A DNA stretch of 55,091 nucleotides from Rhodanobacteraceae bacterium (GCA_003142815.1 PLNP01000049.1:1-55091), one strand, 5' to 3'; numbered from the stretch's first letter, positions 1 to 10,267 are shown. The notes: a model not told the origin generated them from the sequence alone. Made by a program: numbers and translations.

Positions 1-3000
1 CGGCCGATCTTCGCCTGGGTCATCGCGATCCTGATCACGCTCGGTGGCGTGATCGCGATCTTCAATCTCGGTATCGAATCGTATCCGGCGATCGCGCCGC
101 CCCAGGTCGTCGTCAGTGCCAGCTACCAGGGCGCTAATGCAGACACGGTCGAGAAAACTGTCACCCAGGTGATCGAGCAACAGCTGACCGGCATCGATCA
201 TCTCGCCTATTTCAGCTCGTCGTCCAGCTCCAGCGGTGGCGCGTCGATCACATTGACGTTTGATCCCGGCACCGATCCCGATATCGCCCAGGTGCAAACC
301 CAGAACAAGGTCGCCCTGGCGACACCACGCCTGCCCTCGGATGTCACTCAGCAGGGCGTCGTCGTGTCCAAGGCCAACGCCGGCTTTCTGATGATCGGCA
401 TGTTGAAATCCGACGACGGCAGTCTTGACTCCTACGCGCTCAACAACCTGCTCGCCTCGCGCGTGATCGACCAGATCCAGCGCATTCCCGGCGTCGGCAG
501 CGCGACCCAGTTCGGCTCGGAGTATTCGATGCGGATCTGGCTGGATGCCGACAAGCTGCATGGCTACAACCTGTCCGCGGCGCAGGTGCTGAATGCGGTG
601 CGCGGACAGAACGTGCAGATCGCGGCCGGCTCGCTCGGCGCGGAGCCGGCCACACCCGGCAACGCGTTCACCGCGACGGTCATCGCCGAGGGCCGCTTTT
701 CCACAGCCGACCAGTTCGAGAACATCATCCTCGTCGCAAACAGCGACGGCACCACGGTGCGCCTCAAGGATGTCGCGAGAGTCGAACTCGGGCCGTACAG
801 CTATGGCCACAAGGTGACCTACAACGGCCAGCCGGTTGCCGGTTTCGCCGTGCAGCTTTTGACCGGCGCCAATGCCCTGTCGGTGGCCAAGGCGGTCAAG
901 GCCAGACTCGCCGAGATGCAGCCGAGTTTCCCCAAGGGTGTCTCCTCGCTCATCCCGTACGACACCTCGGATTTCATCGCGATCTCGATCGTGGAAGTCG
1001 TGCAGACCCTGGTCGAAGCGATCTTCCTCGTGTTCCTGGTGATGCTGGTGTTCCTGCAGAACTTCCGCATGACCCTGATGCCGACCCTGGTCATCCCCAT
1101 CGCGCTGATGGGCGGGTTCCTCGGCATTTGGGCCATCGGTTTCACGATCAACCAGCTGACCCTGTTCGGCATGGTGCTTGCGGTCGGCATCGTCGTCGAC
1201 GACGCGATCGTCGTCATCGAGAACGTCGAACGCATCATGGCCGAGGAAGGCCTGTCGCCGAAGGAGGCGACGCGCAAGGCGATGAGCCAGATCAGCGGCC
1301 CGGTGGTCGCGATCGCGGTGGTGCTCGCCGCGGTATTCATTCCGAGTGCGATGCAAAAAGGCAGCGTCGGCGAAATCTACCGCCAGTTCGCGCTGACCGT
1401 CGCGTTCACGGTCACTTTCTCCGCATTCCTCGCCCTCGCCTTCACGCCGGCGCTCTGTGCAACGCTGCTGAAACCGCACCATGAAACCAGAAAGAACGTG
1501 CTGTTCCGCTGGTTCAACCGGACCTTCGACCGGGTCCAGAAGACCTATACCGGCCTTATCGGCAGCGCGGTCCGTCACGTGCCGCGATGGATGATCGTGT
1601 TCGTGGTGATCGCATTGGTGTGCGGTTTCCTGTTCACGCGCCTGCCCGGCAGCTTCCTGCCCGAGGAGGACCAGGGCTACGCGCTGGGCGTCGTGCAGCT
1701 GCCGGCCGGCGCCAGCATCGATCGCACCAATGCGGTCCTCAATCAGCTGCAGAGCATCGCACGCAAGAATCCGGCCATCGACGGCGTCGTCGCGGTCAGT
1801 GGTTTCAGCTTCCTGGGCCAAGGCGAGAACGTCGGCATGGCGTTCTTCCGCTTCAAGCCGTGGAAGGATCGTTCGGCCAATGCCACCGAGGTCATCCGCC
1901 AACTCAACGGCGCGATGTTCATGGGCATCAACGACGCGCAGGTGTTCGTCATCAACCTGCCGACGATCAGCGGCCTCGGTCAGTTCGGCGGCTTCGACCT
2001 GTTCCTGCAGGACCGCTCGGGCGCCGGCCACAAGGCGCTGCTTGACGCACGCAATGTACTGATCGGCAAGGCAGCGCAGGAAACCAACATGCTGACTGGT
2101 GTGCGCCCGAACGGACTCGAGGACACGCCACAGCTGTCGATGAAGGTCGATCGCGTGCAGGCACAGTCGATGGGGTTGTCGTTGTCGGACGTTTATACGG
2201 CCATCCAGCTGATGCTGGCTCCGGTCTATGTGAACGACTTCTTCTACCAGGGCCGCGTGCTGCGCGTGAACATGGAGGCCGACGCGCCATTCCGCATGAG
2301 CCCGGATGCGCTCAACCATTTCTATGTGCCGAGCTCGCTACCGAACGCGAAGACAGCGGTCGGCGGCCCGTCGATGATCCCGATATCCAACGTCGTCCAT
2401 ACGGACTGGGCGATGGGCTCGCCGAGCCTGGTCCGCTACAACGGCTTTTCGGCGGTCGAGATCGTCGGCTCGCAGGCGCCCGGCAAGAGTTCCGGTGAAG
2501 CGATGCAGGCGATGCAGGACATCATCAGCAAGGACCTGCCACAGGGTTTCGAGGATGACTGGACCGGTCAGTCGCTGCAGGAGATCATTTCCGGCAGCCA
2601 GGCGCCGCTGCTGTTCGCGCTGTCGATCCTGGTCGTGTTCCTGTGCCTGGCCGCGCTGTATGAAAGCTGGTCGATCCCGATCGCGGTGCTGCTGGTCGTG
2701 CCGCTCGGTGTCACCGGCGCGATCGTGGCGACGATGGCACGCGGCCTGACCAACGACGTGTATTTCAAGATCGGCTTGCTGACTATCATCGGCCTCGCCG
2801 CGAAGAACGCGATCCTGATCGTGGAGTTCGCAGTTGCCGAGCAGCGCGCCGGCCACAGTCTGGCGACGGCGACGGTCAACGCGGCGCGACTGCGCCTGCG
2901 GCCGATCCTGATGACCTCGTTTGCGTTCATCCTCGGCATGATGCCACTCGCGATCTCGAACGGTGCCGGCGCCAACGCGCGCCATGCGATCGGTACCGGC

Positions 3001-3141
3001 GTCATCGGTGGCATGCTGTTCGCGGTGCTCCTCGGCGTGCTGCTGATTCCGGTGTTCTATGTCACGGTGCGCCGTATTCTTGGCGACAAGCTCGATCGCG
3101 ATGACACGGCTGCGGCACCGCCGAAGCTCGAATCCAGCTGA
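1..3141 (+). CDS. RND multidrug efflux permease, HAE1/AcrB family (5' end outside window)
   Basis: Inner-membrane proton-driven pump that works with a periplasmic adaptor and an outer-membrane channel to export drugs or other amphiphiles. The frame is open from base 1 and reads R-P-I-F-A-W-V, the usual start of TM1 about 8 residues after the initiator, so only a few codons are missing. About 1046 residues lie in the window, the normal family length. The TM3-TM6 block (bases about 1000-1460) holds the proton-relay motif VVDDAIVVIENVER, with the paired Asp of TM4. The second periplasmic half begins near LPEEDQGY (base 1657), and the last TM helices precede FYVTVRR. The adaptor gene is presumably just upstream and cannot be seen. 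The substrate cannot be inferred. The stop is followed by a strong GC hairpin. Confidence 0.95.
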   Translation, partial: RPIFAWVIAILITLGGVIAIFNLGIESYPAIAPPQVVVSASYQGANADTVEKTVTQVIEQQLTGIDHLAYFSSSSSSSGGASITLTFDPGTDPDIAQVQTQNKVALATPRLPSDVTQQGVVVSKANAGFLMIGMLKSDDGSLDSYALNNLLASRVIDQIQRIPGVGSATQFGSEYSMRIWLDADKLHGYNLSAAQVLNAVRGQNVQIAAGSLGAEPATPGNAFTATVIAEGRFSTADQFENIILVANSDGTTVRLKDVARVELGPYSYGHKVTYNGQPVAGFAVQLLTGANALSVAKAVKARLAEMQPSFPKGVSSLIPYDTSDFIAISIVEVVQTLVEAIFLVFLVMLVFLQNFRMTLMPTLVIPIALMGGFLGIWAIGFTINQLTLFGMVLAVGIVVDDAIVVIENVERIMAEEGLSPKEATRKAMSQISGPVVAIAVVLAAVFIPSAMQKGSVGEIYRQFALTVAFTVTFSAFLALAFTPALCATLLKPHHETRKNVLFRWFNRTFDRVQKTYTGLIGSAVRHVPRWMIVFVVIALVCGFLFTRLPGSFLPEEDQGYALGVVQLPAGASIDRTNAVLNQLQSIARKNPAIDGVVAVSGFSFLGQGENVGMAFFRFKPWKDRSANATEVIRQLNGAMFMGINDAQVFVINLPTISGLGQFGGFDLFLQDRSGAGHKALLDARNVLIGKAAQETNMLTGVRPNGLEDTPQLSMKVDRVQAQSMGLSLSDVYTAIQLMLAPVYVNDFFYQGRVLRVNMEADAPFRMSPDALNHFYVPSSLPNAKTAVGGPSMIPISNVVHTDWAMGSPSLVRYNGFSAVEIVGSQAPGKSSGEAMQAMQDIISKDLPQGFEDDWTGQSLQEIISGSQAPLLFALSILVVFLCLAALYESWSIPIAVLLVVPLGVTGAIVATMARGLTNDVYFKIGLLTIIGLAAKNAILIVEFAVAEQRAGHSLATATVNAARLRLRPILMTSFAFILGMMPLAISNGAGANARHAIGTGVIGGMLFAVLLGVLLIPVFYVTVRRILGDKLDRDDTAAAPPKLESS

Positions 3142-3180
3142 TGCGCGCGATGCGGGCATCCGGGCCCGCACAGGCTGACA

Positions 3181-3210
3181 CGAAGCGCCCGGCCCCTTCC
3201 GGGCGCTTCG
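3181..3210 (+). terminator. GC-rich hairpin after the RND gene
   Basis: A perfect 12-bp inverted repeat (CGAAGCGCCCGG / CCGGGCGCTTCG) with a 6-nt loop lies 40 bp after the RND stop codon. No clean T-tract follows, so terminator function is inferred from position and stability only. Confidence 0.5.
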
Positions 3211-3350
3211 CGATCTGTCTGACCGCCGCGTGCGTTTTTTCCAATACGGCGATCGCAAGCGATGATGACGGCGCCGCGCCGTGGCAGGTCTACCGCGACG
3301 CGAATCCGTTCGTCGGCGCGAGCGGATTGCCACGGGTTTGCCGCCCGAAT

Positions 3351-3528
3351 AGCGGCTGCGCCGCTTGCACCTTTTTCCGGCGCTCCTACAACGGCTGTGC
3401 TTTTGCAGGAGCGCTGCAAGCGCGACATGCATGGCGGCATCAAAACCTTGCCGCGGCTGCGCCGCTTGCACCTTTTTCCGGTGCTCCTACAACGGCATGT
3501 GCTTTTGCAGGAGCGCTGCAAGCGCGAT
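3351..3528. repeat. Two tandem copies of interspersed palindromic repeat family R1
   Basis: Two copies, 3351-3426 and 3453-3528, each with a left arm (GCGGCTGCGCCGCTTGCACC, then TTTTTCCGG and GCTCCTACAA) and a right arm (GCAGGAGCGCTGCAAGCGCG) that is partly its inverse. The same unit recurs at 6814-6964 and 13773-13850, and a piece of it matches the tandem repeat inside phaE. Apart from these copies I see no convincing gene between the RND stop and 3589. Open frames here are repeat-derived. Confidence 0.8.
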
Positions 3529-3575
3529 CCGTGTTCGGTGTTGCCGGATACATCTGATCGTTCAGGACGCCACTC

Positions 3576-3581
3576 TACAAT
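3576..3581 (+). promoter_or_regulatory. -10 box (TACAAT) seven bases before the transglycosylase ATG
   Basis: TACAATCGCGCGG ends with 7 nt left before the ATG at 3589, so transcription would start at or one base before the start codon. No good -35 is visible and no Shine-Dalgarno fits between, which suggests a leaderless mRNA. The same arrangement recurs before the genes at 22535 and 23118. Confidence 0.5.
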
Positions 3582-3588
3582 CGCGCGG

Positions 3589-4377
3589 ATGACGCACCGA
3601 CGGGCCCACCTGTTGCTGGTACTGACGGCGCTCGCGCTTGTGCCCGACGCGCAGTCGCGCACGGTCTATCGCTGCGTGCGCGACGGCACCGTCAGCCTCG
3701 CCACTGCGCCGGAGCCGGGTTCGCAGTGCGTCACCAAGCAACTCGACGACAACGCGGCGGCGCTGCCGAACCTGTGGGGCGCGTTGGGCGTGTTCCACGG
3801 CACGCTCTACCAGCGTGAACAGGACGGCAGGACCGTCTACAGCACGCGCAACCTGCCCGGCTCGAGCAAGGTGCTCGCGTTCACGGTCGCCACACCGCCC
3901 GGCTCGCCCGCGCACGTCGGTCTCGGCAAGGTCGGCAAGCCGCGGCTCACCGAATTCAAGAAGGAGTTCAAGGCCGCGGCGAGAAAAACCGGCGTCGACG
4001 AGGCATGGCTGCGCGCGATCGCGCACGCCGAGAGCGCCTACGACGTGACCGCAGTGTCCGCGAAAGGCGCGAAGGGCGTGATGCAGCTGATGCCGGACGT
4101 GATCGGCGACTACGGCGTCAAGGATCCGTTCTCAGCGAAGGCATCGATCATGGCCGGCGCGCAGCATCTGAAAGCGCTGCAGACGCGCTATGAAGACGAC
4201 CTGACCCTGGTCGCTGCGGCCTACAACGCCGGCATCGACGCGGTGACGCAATACGGTGGCGTGCCGCCGTACGTCGAGACCCAGGAGTACGTCGCCAAAG
4301 TGCAGGTCTTGTACGCACGCTACCGCAAGGCGATGGGACTAACGCCCCTGTCCGCGCAGCTGCAGCCGGCGCAATGA
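3589..4377 (+). CDS. Secreted lytic transglycosylase, SLT domain
   Basis: Cleaves the MurNAc-GlcNAc bond of peptidoglycan in the periplasm. The 262-residue protein begins with a signal peptide (MTHRRAHLLLVLTALALVP, cleavage near DAQS). A DUF4124-like stretch (VYRCVRDGTVSL) follows. The C-terminal half is a typical SLT domain: the catalytic Glu is about residue 148 in AIAHAESAYD, followed by GVMQLMPDVIGDYG and AAYNAG. A longer open frame starts at 3262 but crosses two R1 repeats and has no coding character. The ATG at 3589 gives a proper signal peptide and sits right after a -10 box. The specific role (cell division, secretion or turnover) cannot be told from context. Confidence 0.9.
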   Translation: MTHRRAHLLLVLTALALVPDAQSRTVYRCVRDGTVSLATAPEPGSQCVTKQLDDNAAALPNLWGALGVFHGTLYQREQDGRTVYSTRNLPGSSKVLAFTVATPPGSPAHVGLGKVGKPRLTEFKKEFKAAARKTGVDEAWLRAIAHAESAYDVTAVSAKGAKGVMQLMPDVIGDYGVKDPFSAKASIMAGAQHLKALQTRYEDDLTLVAAAYNAGIDAVTQYGGVPPYVETQEYVAKVQVLYARYRKAMGLTPLSAQLQPAQ

Positions 4378-4393
4378 AACCCGCTGATGCCCC

Positions 4394-4432
4394 GCCCCTC
4401 TCCGCCAACGGTGAATCCATTGGGGGAGAAGG
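4394..4432. repeat. R3-type palindromic repeat (CCTCTCC ... GGGGGAGA)
   Basis: Imperfect inverted repeat with the CTCTCC/GGGGGAG ends shared with copies near 17969, 30450, 32312, 48042, 49380 and 49515. It lies 17 bp after the transglycosylase stop codon. Confidence 0.6.
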
Positions 4433-4532
4433 AGAACCGCCGCGACGTCGGCCCCTCCCCTCGGCAGATCGCGTGCCGCAAACCCCCAGCCCAACCCGCT
4501 AGAATCACGTTTTGCCTTCCGACCAGCCCGCA

Positions 4533-5288
4533 ATGAGCGCGATCGAACAACGCATCCTCGAAAAAACCTGGTTCTACCGCTTTCATCTGCCGAGCGGAAA
4601 AGTCACCTCCACGTATGACGACGGCGCGCTCGACCAGATTCACGAAAGCCGCCTGTCGATGCTGAAAAGTGTCATCGACAGCTGCTTCGGCGGCTCGCTC
4701 GCGGGTCACAACGCGATCGACATCGCCTGCCATCAAGGCTGGTTCGCGACCAAACTCGCGCAGTGGAACGCCGATGATGTGCTCGCGATCGACGCGCGCG
4801 CCGAGCACGTCGCCGACACCACGCTGATCCGCGATGCGCTGCAACTGTCGAAGCTGCGCGTCACGCAATCCGACGTGCATGCGCTGGACCCGGCCAAGCT
4901 CGGCCAGTTCGATCTGGTCCTGATGCTCGGCCTGATCTACCACCTCGAAAATCCGATCGGCGCCTTGCGCCAGGCACGCGCGCTGACCAAACATGTCTGC
5001 GTCGTCGAGACCCAGATCGTGCCGGGCATGACCGGCATGGTCGACTATGGCAGCTACCGCTTCGTGCGCCCACTCAAGGGCTCGTTCGGGATCATCGACG
5101 AAACCGACGATACGCATGGCCCCGAGGCAAGCACAACCGGCATCTGCCTCGTGCCGAGCCTCGAAGCGCTGTTCTGGATTATGCGCAAGATCGGCTTCGC
5201 ACGCGTCGAACTCGTGCCGCCACCGGAAGATGCTTACGAACAATTGCGCTATGGCAAACGCGTGATGGTGGTCGGCTACGTCGAGTAG
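4533..5288 (+). CDS. Class I SAM-dependent methyltransferase, substrate unknown
   Basis: 251 residues with a Rossmann methyltransferase fold. Motif I is AIDIACHQGWFATKLAQ (the Gly-rich loop in an unusual C-H-Q-G-W form also seen in CmoB-like enzymes), the acidic residue is in VLAIDAR, and motif IV is FDLVLMLGLIYHLENP. VCVVETQIVPG resembles the late strand of CmoB/TylF-like proteins. I chose the ATG at 4533. A TTG at 4512 would add seven residues and lies 6 nt after a TAGAAT -10 box (4500-4505), so a leaderless TTG start cannot be excluded. No neighbour hints at the substrate. Confidence 0.8.
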   Translation: MSAIEQRILEKTWFYRFHLPSGKVTSTYDDGALDQIHESRLSMLKSVIDSCFGGSLAGHNAIDIACHQGWFATKLAQWNADDVLAIDARAEHVADTTLIRDALQLSKLRVTQSDVHALDPAKLGQFDLVLMLGLIYHLENPIGALRQARALTKHVCVVETQIVPGMTGMVDYGSYRFVRPLKGSFGIIDETDDTHGPEASTTGICLVPSLEALFWIMRKIGFARVELVPPPEDAYEQLRYGKRVMVVGYVE

Positions 5289-5309
5289 CGGGCTGTCGGC
5301 TTGCAGATC

Positions 5310-5390
5310 GGTGGGTTGGGGTGAGCTTGCGAACCCCAACATTTGTGTCCTTGCCAATGTTGGGCATCACTTCGTTCAGCCCAACCTACC
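5310..5390. repeat. R4 palindromic element, copy A
   Basis: Element running from GGGTTGGGGTGAGCTTGCG to TTCGTTCAGCCCAACCTACC, with terminal inverted repeats (GGTTGGG/CCCAACC) and an internal inverted pair (CCCCAACAT/ATGTTGGGC). It is nearly identical to copy B at 5491-5568. Confidence 0.8.
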
Positions 5391-5396
5391 CTGCAA

Positions 5397-5486
5397 TCAA
5401 CGCACCCCCATTTCGTTGCGCGCAATCACCAACCGCTGAATCTCGCTGGGGCCCTCGTAAATCTCGGTGATCTTCGCGTCGCGGAA
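5397..5486 (-). pseudogene. Duplicated 3'-terminal fragment (30 codons) of the adjacent acyl-CoA dehydrogenase
   Basis: Read on the minus strand this 90-bp piece encodes FRDAKITEIYEGPSEIQRLV followed by IARNEMGVR and a stop. The end of the intact gene at 5574 reads the same except for Thr instead of Pro and Thr instead of Met. The frame and stop codon are kept but there is no upstream coding sequence, so it is a remnant. It is sandwiched between two copies of the R4 element: element plus 90-bp tail form a tandem unit of about 175 bp. Confidence 0.85.
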
Positions 5487-5490
5487 GCAC

Positions 5491-5568
5491 GGTAGGTTGG
5501 GGTGAGCTTGCGAACCCCAACATTCGCGTCGTCACCGAAGTTGGGCATCCCTTCGTTCAGCCCAACCG
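5491..5568. repeat. R4 palindromic element, copy B
   Basis: Second copy of the GGTAGGTTGGGG ... CAGCCCAACC element, 5 bp from the stop codon of the intact acyl-CoA dehydrogenase. Together with copy A it brackets the duplicated gene tail. Confidence 0.8.
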
Positions 5569-5573
5569 TGTGA

Positions 5574-6734
<1,161 letters not shown>

Positions 6735-6813
6735 TGAAGCTCCTCGGATCGGTGCGCTGCAGGGGCGCGCATATTCGTAACAGATTCGGCAGATGCCCTG
6801 ACAAACCCGCTAT

Positions 6814-6964
6814 GGTCGCGGCTGCGCCGCTTCTACAAAAAACCGCGTCGCCCGGTCGCGGCTGCGCCGCTCCTACAAAGAGCGGCGTTGCGCGGTCGCG
6901 CCGCTTCTACAGAAGCAACGCGTTGTAGGAGCACCGGAAAAAGGTGCAAGCGCTGCAAGCGCGA
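6814..6964. repeat. Cluster of R1 repeat units
   Basis: Three GGTCGCGGCTGCGCCGCT-type units end in TTCTACAA or CTCCTACAA and are followed by an inverted unit (TTGTAGGAGCACCGG ... GCAAGCGCGA). They fill the gap between the dehydrogenase promoter side and the esterase stop codon. I see no gene here. Confidence 0.75.
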
Positions 6965-7012
6965 CCCAAGCTGGTTCAGCGTTTCATTCTGGATTTTAGC
7001 GGTTCCGCCGGA

Positions 7013-7978
7013 TCAGCGCGCGCGCGCTGCGAAATTGCAGGGTTTTCCGCGCAAGCGTTGATCGAGCATCCATGGCAGCAGCGCGTCCTCGGCGTAGGCG
7101 CGCGGCCAGATCACATGCTTCTCACCGGGATATTCGGTGTAGCGCGGCGTGCCACCCATCGCGCGCAGCGAGCGTACTACCGCGCGCGAGCCGACCATTG
7201 CGCCGTCGTAGCCGGTTTCGACATCGGTGTCGTCATCCTTTTCGCCGTGGAAAACCCATTGCGGAATGTCACGAATCGGCCCCAATCCGGCGAGCTCGGT
7301 CATGCCCGACATCGGCACGCCGGCGGCGAAGCAACGCGGATACGCCTTCAGCGCGTCCCAGACGCCCGCCCCGCCATCGGAAATGCCGGTAAGATAAATC
7401 CGGCGCGGATCGACCGGCCAGCGCGCGAGCGCATCGCGCACCACCGCGACCACGCGATCCGGCGGCCAGTACGCGCCGGTCGTCTGCGGCGCGATGTAGA
7501 CCAACGGAACGTCGCCGTCGCGCGCGGTGTCCACGAGCTCATACGAGCCGTTGCCGCGACCGGCGAGCTGCGATTCGTTGTCGGTGCCGTCTTGCCAATC
7601 CCCGTGCAGGAACACGATCAGCGGCAGCAATTCGTGGTCGCGCCGACCGGGTGTGACGATCGCGCGATACGGAACGTGCAGAACGCCGGGCGTCCAGAAC
7701 TTCGCGAGCTCGACGTCCTCGAGTTCGGCAGCCGATGACAATTGCGTGCCGATGCAAAACAAGAAGAAAGCTGCCAAAAAATTTCGCGAGAGTATCCCCA
7801 GCCGTTCGTGCTGAGGTATCGAAGCATGAATGGCCGCATGGGCGGCAGAATTGCAGAGGTCCGCCCTTCGATACCTCAGGGCGAACGGTATTCTTGAAAC
7901 AGCGCCGCGCAGGCGCTGCACGCGCGCCACAAAGGAAGACCTGGACATCCAGCAAGGATACCTTCTCAACGGCTGCAT
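7013..7978 (-). CDS. Secreted alpha/beta-hydrolase (PHB-depolymerase/feruloyl-esterase-like)
   Basis: Probable periplasmic or exported esterase. The hydrolase core reads PLIVFLHGDW (oxyanion region), YLTGISDGGAG with the nucleophile in G-I-S-D-G, WVFHGEKDDD for the acid region, and GEKHVIWPRAY for the catalytic His. The annotated start (ATG at 7978) is doubtful: its first 50 or so residues run through an R2 palindromic repeat (7801-7892). A plausible native start is a CTG or TTG near 7780-7805, giving a hydrophobic signal peptide (NFLAAFFLFCIGTQLSSAA). The repeat may have displaced the original start. Substrate unknown. Confidence 0.8.
   Translation of the reverse strand: MQPLRRYPCWMSRSSFVARVQRLRGAVSRIPFALRYRRADLCNSAAHAAIHASIPQHERLGILSRNFLAAFFLFCIGTQLSSAAELEDVELAKFWTPGVLHVPYRAIVTPGRRDHELLPLIVFLHGDWQDGTDNESQLAGRGNGSYELVDTARDGDVPLVYIAPQTTGAYWPPDRVVAVVRDALARWPVDPRRIYLTGISDGGAGVWDALKAYPRCFAAGVPMSGMTELAGLGPIRDIPQWVFHGEKDDDTDVETGYDGAMVGSRAVVRSLRAMGGTPRYTEYPGEKHVIWPRAYAEDALLPWMLDQRLRGKPCNFAARAR
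7801..7892. repeat. R2 palindromic repeat pair
   Basis: Two inverted arms: CCGTTCGTGCTGAGGTATCG at the left, and CCCTTCGATACCTCAGGGCG followed by AACGG at the right, separated by about 40 bp. The same family occurs at 10268, 13222, 36279, 37623 and, inside pxpA, 48558. Confidence 0.8.
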
Positions 7979-8029
7979 CAGCGGCTGCCGCCATTGACGC
8001 AGCGCCGTTGCACCGCTACGCTATTCATC

Positions 8030-8055
8030 TATCTTTCAATCAAGATGAAAGGATA
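8030..8055. promoter_or_regulatory. Candidate operator of the ArsR-methyltransferase regulator
   Basis: Imperfect palindrome TATCTTTCA - 7 nt - TGAAAGGATA directly in front of the TTG start at 8060 and overlapping its Shine-Dalgarno (AAAGGA). Position and symmetry fit autorepression by the winged-helix domain encoded just downstream. Function is inferred. Confidence 0.5.
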
Positions 8056-8059
8056 AATA

Positions 8060-8986
8060 TTGGATCTCGCTGCGACTTCGGCGCTGCTCAGGTTGCTTTC
8101 GGACCCGACGCGCGTGCGCCTGCTTGCGCTGCTTGAGCGCGAGGAACTCACTGTCGCCGAACTTTCCGCCGTGCTGCGCCTCGCCCAACCGCGCGTATCG
8201 ACGCATCTGGCCAAATTGAAGGAAGCCGACCTCGTTCGCGACCGCCGCGCCGGCGTGTCGTCATACTATCGCTACAACGGCGAACTCGATCCAAAAGAAC
8301 GCGCCCTGCTGCATGCGCTGAAGGAAAGCGTCGACGACGCCATGCTGCGCGATGACGAACGCCGCCTGCCCGCCACACTCGCCAAGCGTGCGCGTGCCGA
8401 AGGCTGGGCCGACACGGTTGCCGGCGACATGGAGCGCCATTACTCGCCAGGCCGCACCTGGGAAACGCTCGCGCGCGGCATGACCCAGCTCGTGGAAACC
8501 GGCGATGTGCTCGATATCGCGTCGGGCGATGGCGTGCTCGCCGAGCTGCTTGCGCCGCGTGCGCGCTCGATCATCTGCGTGGACGCGAGCGAGCGCGTCG
8601 TCGATGCCGCGCGCAAGCGCCTGCAGCCCTTTGCGAACGTTGACGTGCGCGCCGGCGACATGCACGCGCTTGATTTTCCGGCCGCGAGTTTCGATCTGGT
8701 TCTGCTCATGCACGCGCTGACCTACAGCGAAAAGCCGGCCACGGTGATCGTGGAGGCGACACGCGTGCTGCGCCGTGGCGGCCGCGTGCTCGCCGCGACG
8801 CTCGGGCGCCATGCGCACCGCGCCGTGGTCGAGCCTTTCGATCACCGCAATCTCGGTTTCACCATCGATGAACTGCGCGATTTCGCGCGCAAGGCGAAGC
8901 TCGACGTGATTGCCTGCCAGCGCCTGACCCGCGAACGCCGCCCACCGCATTTTGAGGTGCTCAGCCTTCTCGCGAGGAAACCGTGA
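8060..8986 (+). CDS. sahR: ArsR-family regulator fused to a SAM-methyltransferase domain (SahR-like)
   Basis: 308 residues in two parts. Residues 1-90 form an ArsR winged helix ([21 protein letters not shown], recognition region [19 protein letters not shown]). Residues about 130-300 are a class I methyltransferase fold with [15 protein letters not shown] and [10 protein letters not shown]. This architecture is described for SahR, the S-adenosylhomocysteine-sensing repressor of the methionine cycle in Proteobacteria. The immediate downstream position of both metH genes fits that role. I infer that the methyltransferase-like domain is the ligand sensor. The start is TTG with AAAGGA 7 nt upstream. 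A palindrome overlaps the start. An ordinary arsenic or metal ArsR is unlikely because no Cys ligand pair is seen. Confidence 0.8.
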   Translation: MDLAATSALLRLLSDPTRVRLLALLEREELTVAELSAVLRLAQPRVSTHLAKLKEADLVRDRRAGVSSYYRYNGELDPKERALLHALKESVDDAMLRDDERRLPATLAKRARAEGWADTVAGDMERHYSPGRTWETLARGMTQLVETGDVLDIASGDGVLAELLAPRARSIICVDASERVVDAARKRLQPFANVDVRAGDMHALDFPAASFDLVLLMHALTYSEKPATVIVEATRVLRRGGRVLAATLGRHAHRAVVEPFDHRNLGFTIDELRDFARKAKLDVIACQRLTRERRPPHFEVLSLLARKP

Positions 8987-9143
8987 GTCCGTGTGCCGCC
9001 GCCCGTTGCCCTCCTTCCGCCTTGGCGGCGAAAGTCCGGGATGCGTGTGTGGGCGCCGCAAGCGCCCGCCGCGCGGGCGTCATCACCACCCCACCCTCTA
9101 CCGTCAAGGGCGAGGGTTTCATCTCCATTACTTCCAGACTTCC

Positions 9144-10238
9144 ATGAGCCACATTCTTCCGTACCTCCACCCCGTTCGCGTCGCAACGATGCTTGACGCG
9201 CTCAAGTGCCGCATCCTCGTCATCGATGGCGCGATGGGCACCATGGTGCAAAGTTACAAACTGGAGGAGGCCGACTATCGCGGCGAACGTTTCGCTCGCG
9301 GCTTCGACAGTCAGCACGAACCGGCGCGCGATGTGATCACGCAGCCCGGCCACGATCTGAAGGGCAACAACGACCTGCTCACGTTGACGCGTCCGGATGT
9401 GATCGGCGCCATTCACACCGCGTATCTGGACGCGGGCGCCGACTTCATCGAAACCAACACGTTCAACTCAACCTCGATCAGCCAAGCCGACTATCACCTG
9501 GAGCACCTGGTCTACGAACTCAATCGCGAAGGCGCACGACTCGCGCGCACCTGCTGCGATGCCGCCGCCGCGACGACACCCGACAAGCCGCGCTTCGTGA
9601 TCGGCGTGCTCGGACCGACCAGCCGGACCGCATCGATCAGCCCGGACGTCAACGATCCGGGTTTTCGCAACACGAACTTCGACGAACTGCGCATAGCCTA
9701 TCGCGAAGCCACCGCCGGGCTCATCGACGGCGGCGCCGACACAATCATGGTCGAAACGATCTTCGATACGTTGAACGCGAAAGCCGCGCTGTTCGCCGTC
9801 GAGGAAGTGTTCGAGGAACGCGGTGGCCGGTTGCCGGTGATGATCTCCGGCACGATCACGGACCGCTCCGGACGCACCCTGTCGGGGCAGACCGCAGAGG
9901 CGTTCTACGCTTCGGTCGGACATGGTCAACCGCTCTCGGTCGGCCTCAATTGCGCGCTCGGCGCGAAGGAGCTGCGTCAATACGTCGATGTACTTTCGCA
10001 GGTCGCCGACTGTTACGTCAGCGCGCACCCGAACGCAGGCCTCCCCAACGCGTTCGGCGAATACGACGAAACGCCGGAAGACATGGCTGCATTGATCGGC
10101 GAGTTTGCGCGCAGCGGTCTGGTCAATCTCGTCGGTGGCTGTTGCGGCACGACTCCGGCGCACATCCACGCGCTCGCGGAAGCCGTTGCAGGCGTTGCGC
10201 CACGTGTGTTACCGAAAGCTCTTGGAATAGCTGCATAG
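9144..10238 (+). CDS. metH: Methionine synthase part 1: homocysteine S-methyltransferase module
   Basis: First half of cobalamin-dependent methionine synthase. It binds homocysteine through zinc and receives the methyl group from methylcobalamin carried by the second subunit. 364 residues match the N-terminal third of one-piece Met[54 protein letters not shown]. Zinc ligands are the Cys of GLNCALG and the Cys pair of GGCCGTTP. The split form is usual in Xanthomonadales. ATG at 9144 ([10 protein letters not shown]) fits relatives, and an in-frame ATG at 9189 is the alternative. A palindromic repeat separates it from metH part 2. Confidence 0.92.
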   Translation: MSHILPYLHPVRVATMLDALKCRILVIDGAMGTMVQSYKLEEADYRGERFARGFDSQHEPARDVITQPGHDLKGNNDLLTLTRPDVIGAIHTAYLDAGADFIETNTFNSTSISQADYHLEHLVYELNREGARLARTCCDAAAATTPDKPRFVIGVLGPTSRTASISPDVNDPGFRNTNFDELRIAYREATAGLIDGGADTIMVETIFDTLNAKAALFAVEEVFEERGGRLPVMISGTITDRSGRTLSGQTAEAFYASVGHGQPLSVGLNCALGAKELRQYVDVLSQVADCYVSAHPNAGLPNAFGEYDETPEDMAALIGEFARSGLVNLVGGCCGTTPAHIHALAEAVAGVAPRVLPKALGIAA

Positions 10239-10267
10239 CCGATTCGATCGCGACGAACCTCCACACC

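Noticed and set aside
3141-3557. Open frame starting at the RND stop codon
   Set aside because: Its first part looks like a signal peptide by chance, but the rest is repeat-derived and has no family features.
3262-3588. In-frame extension of the transglycosylase gene upstream of 3589
   Set aside because: It passes through two R1 repeats, has no similarity to the family, and would bury the signal peptide.
8987-9143. Possible riboswitch (SAH or cobalamin) before metH part 1
   Set aside because: I could not find the conserved core of either class. Control by the SahR-like protein is the better supported idea.
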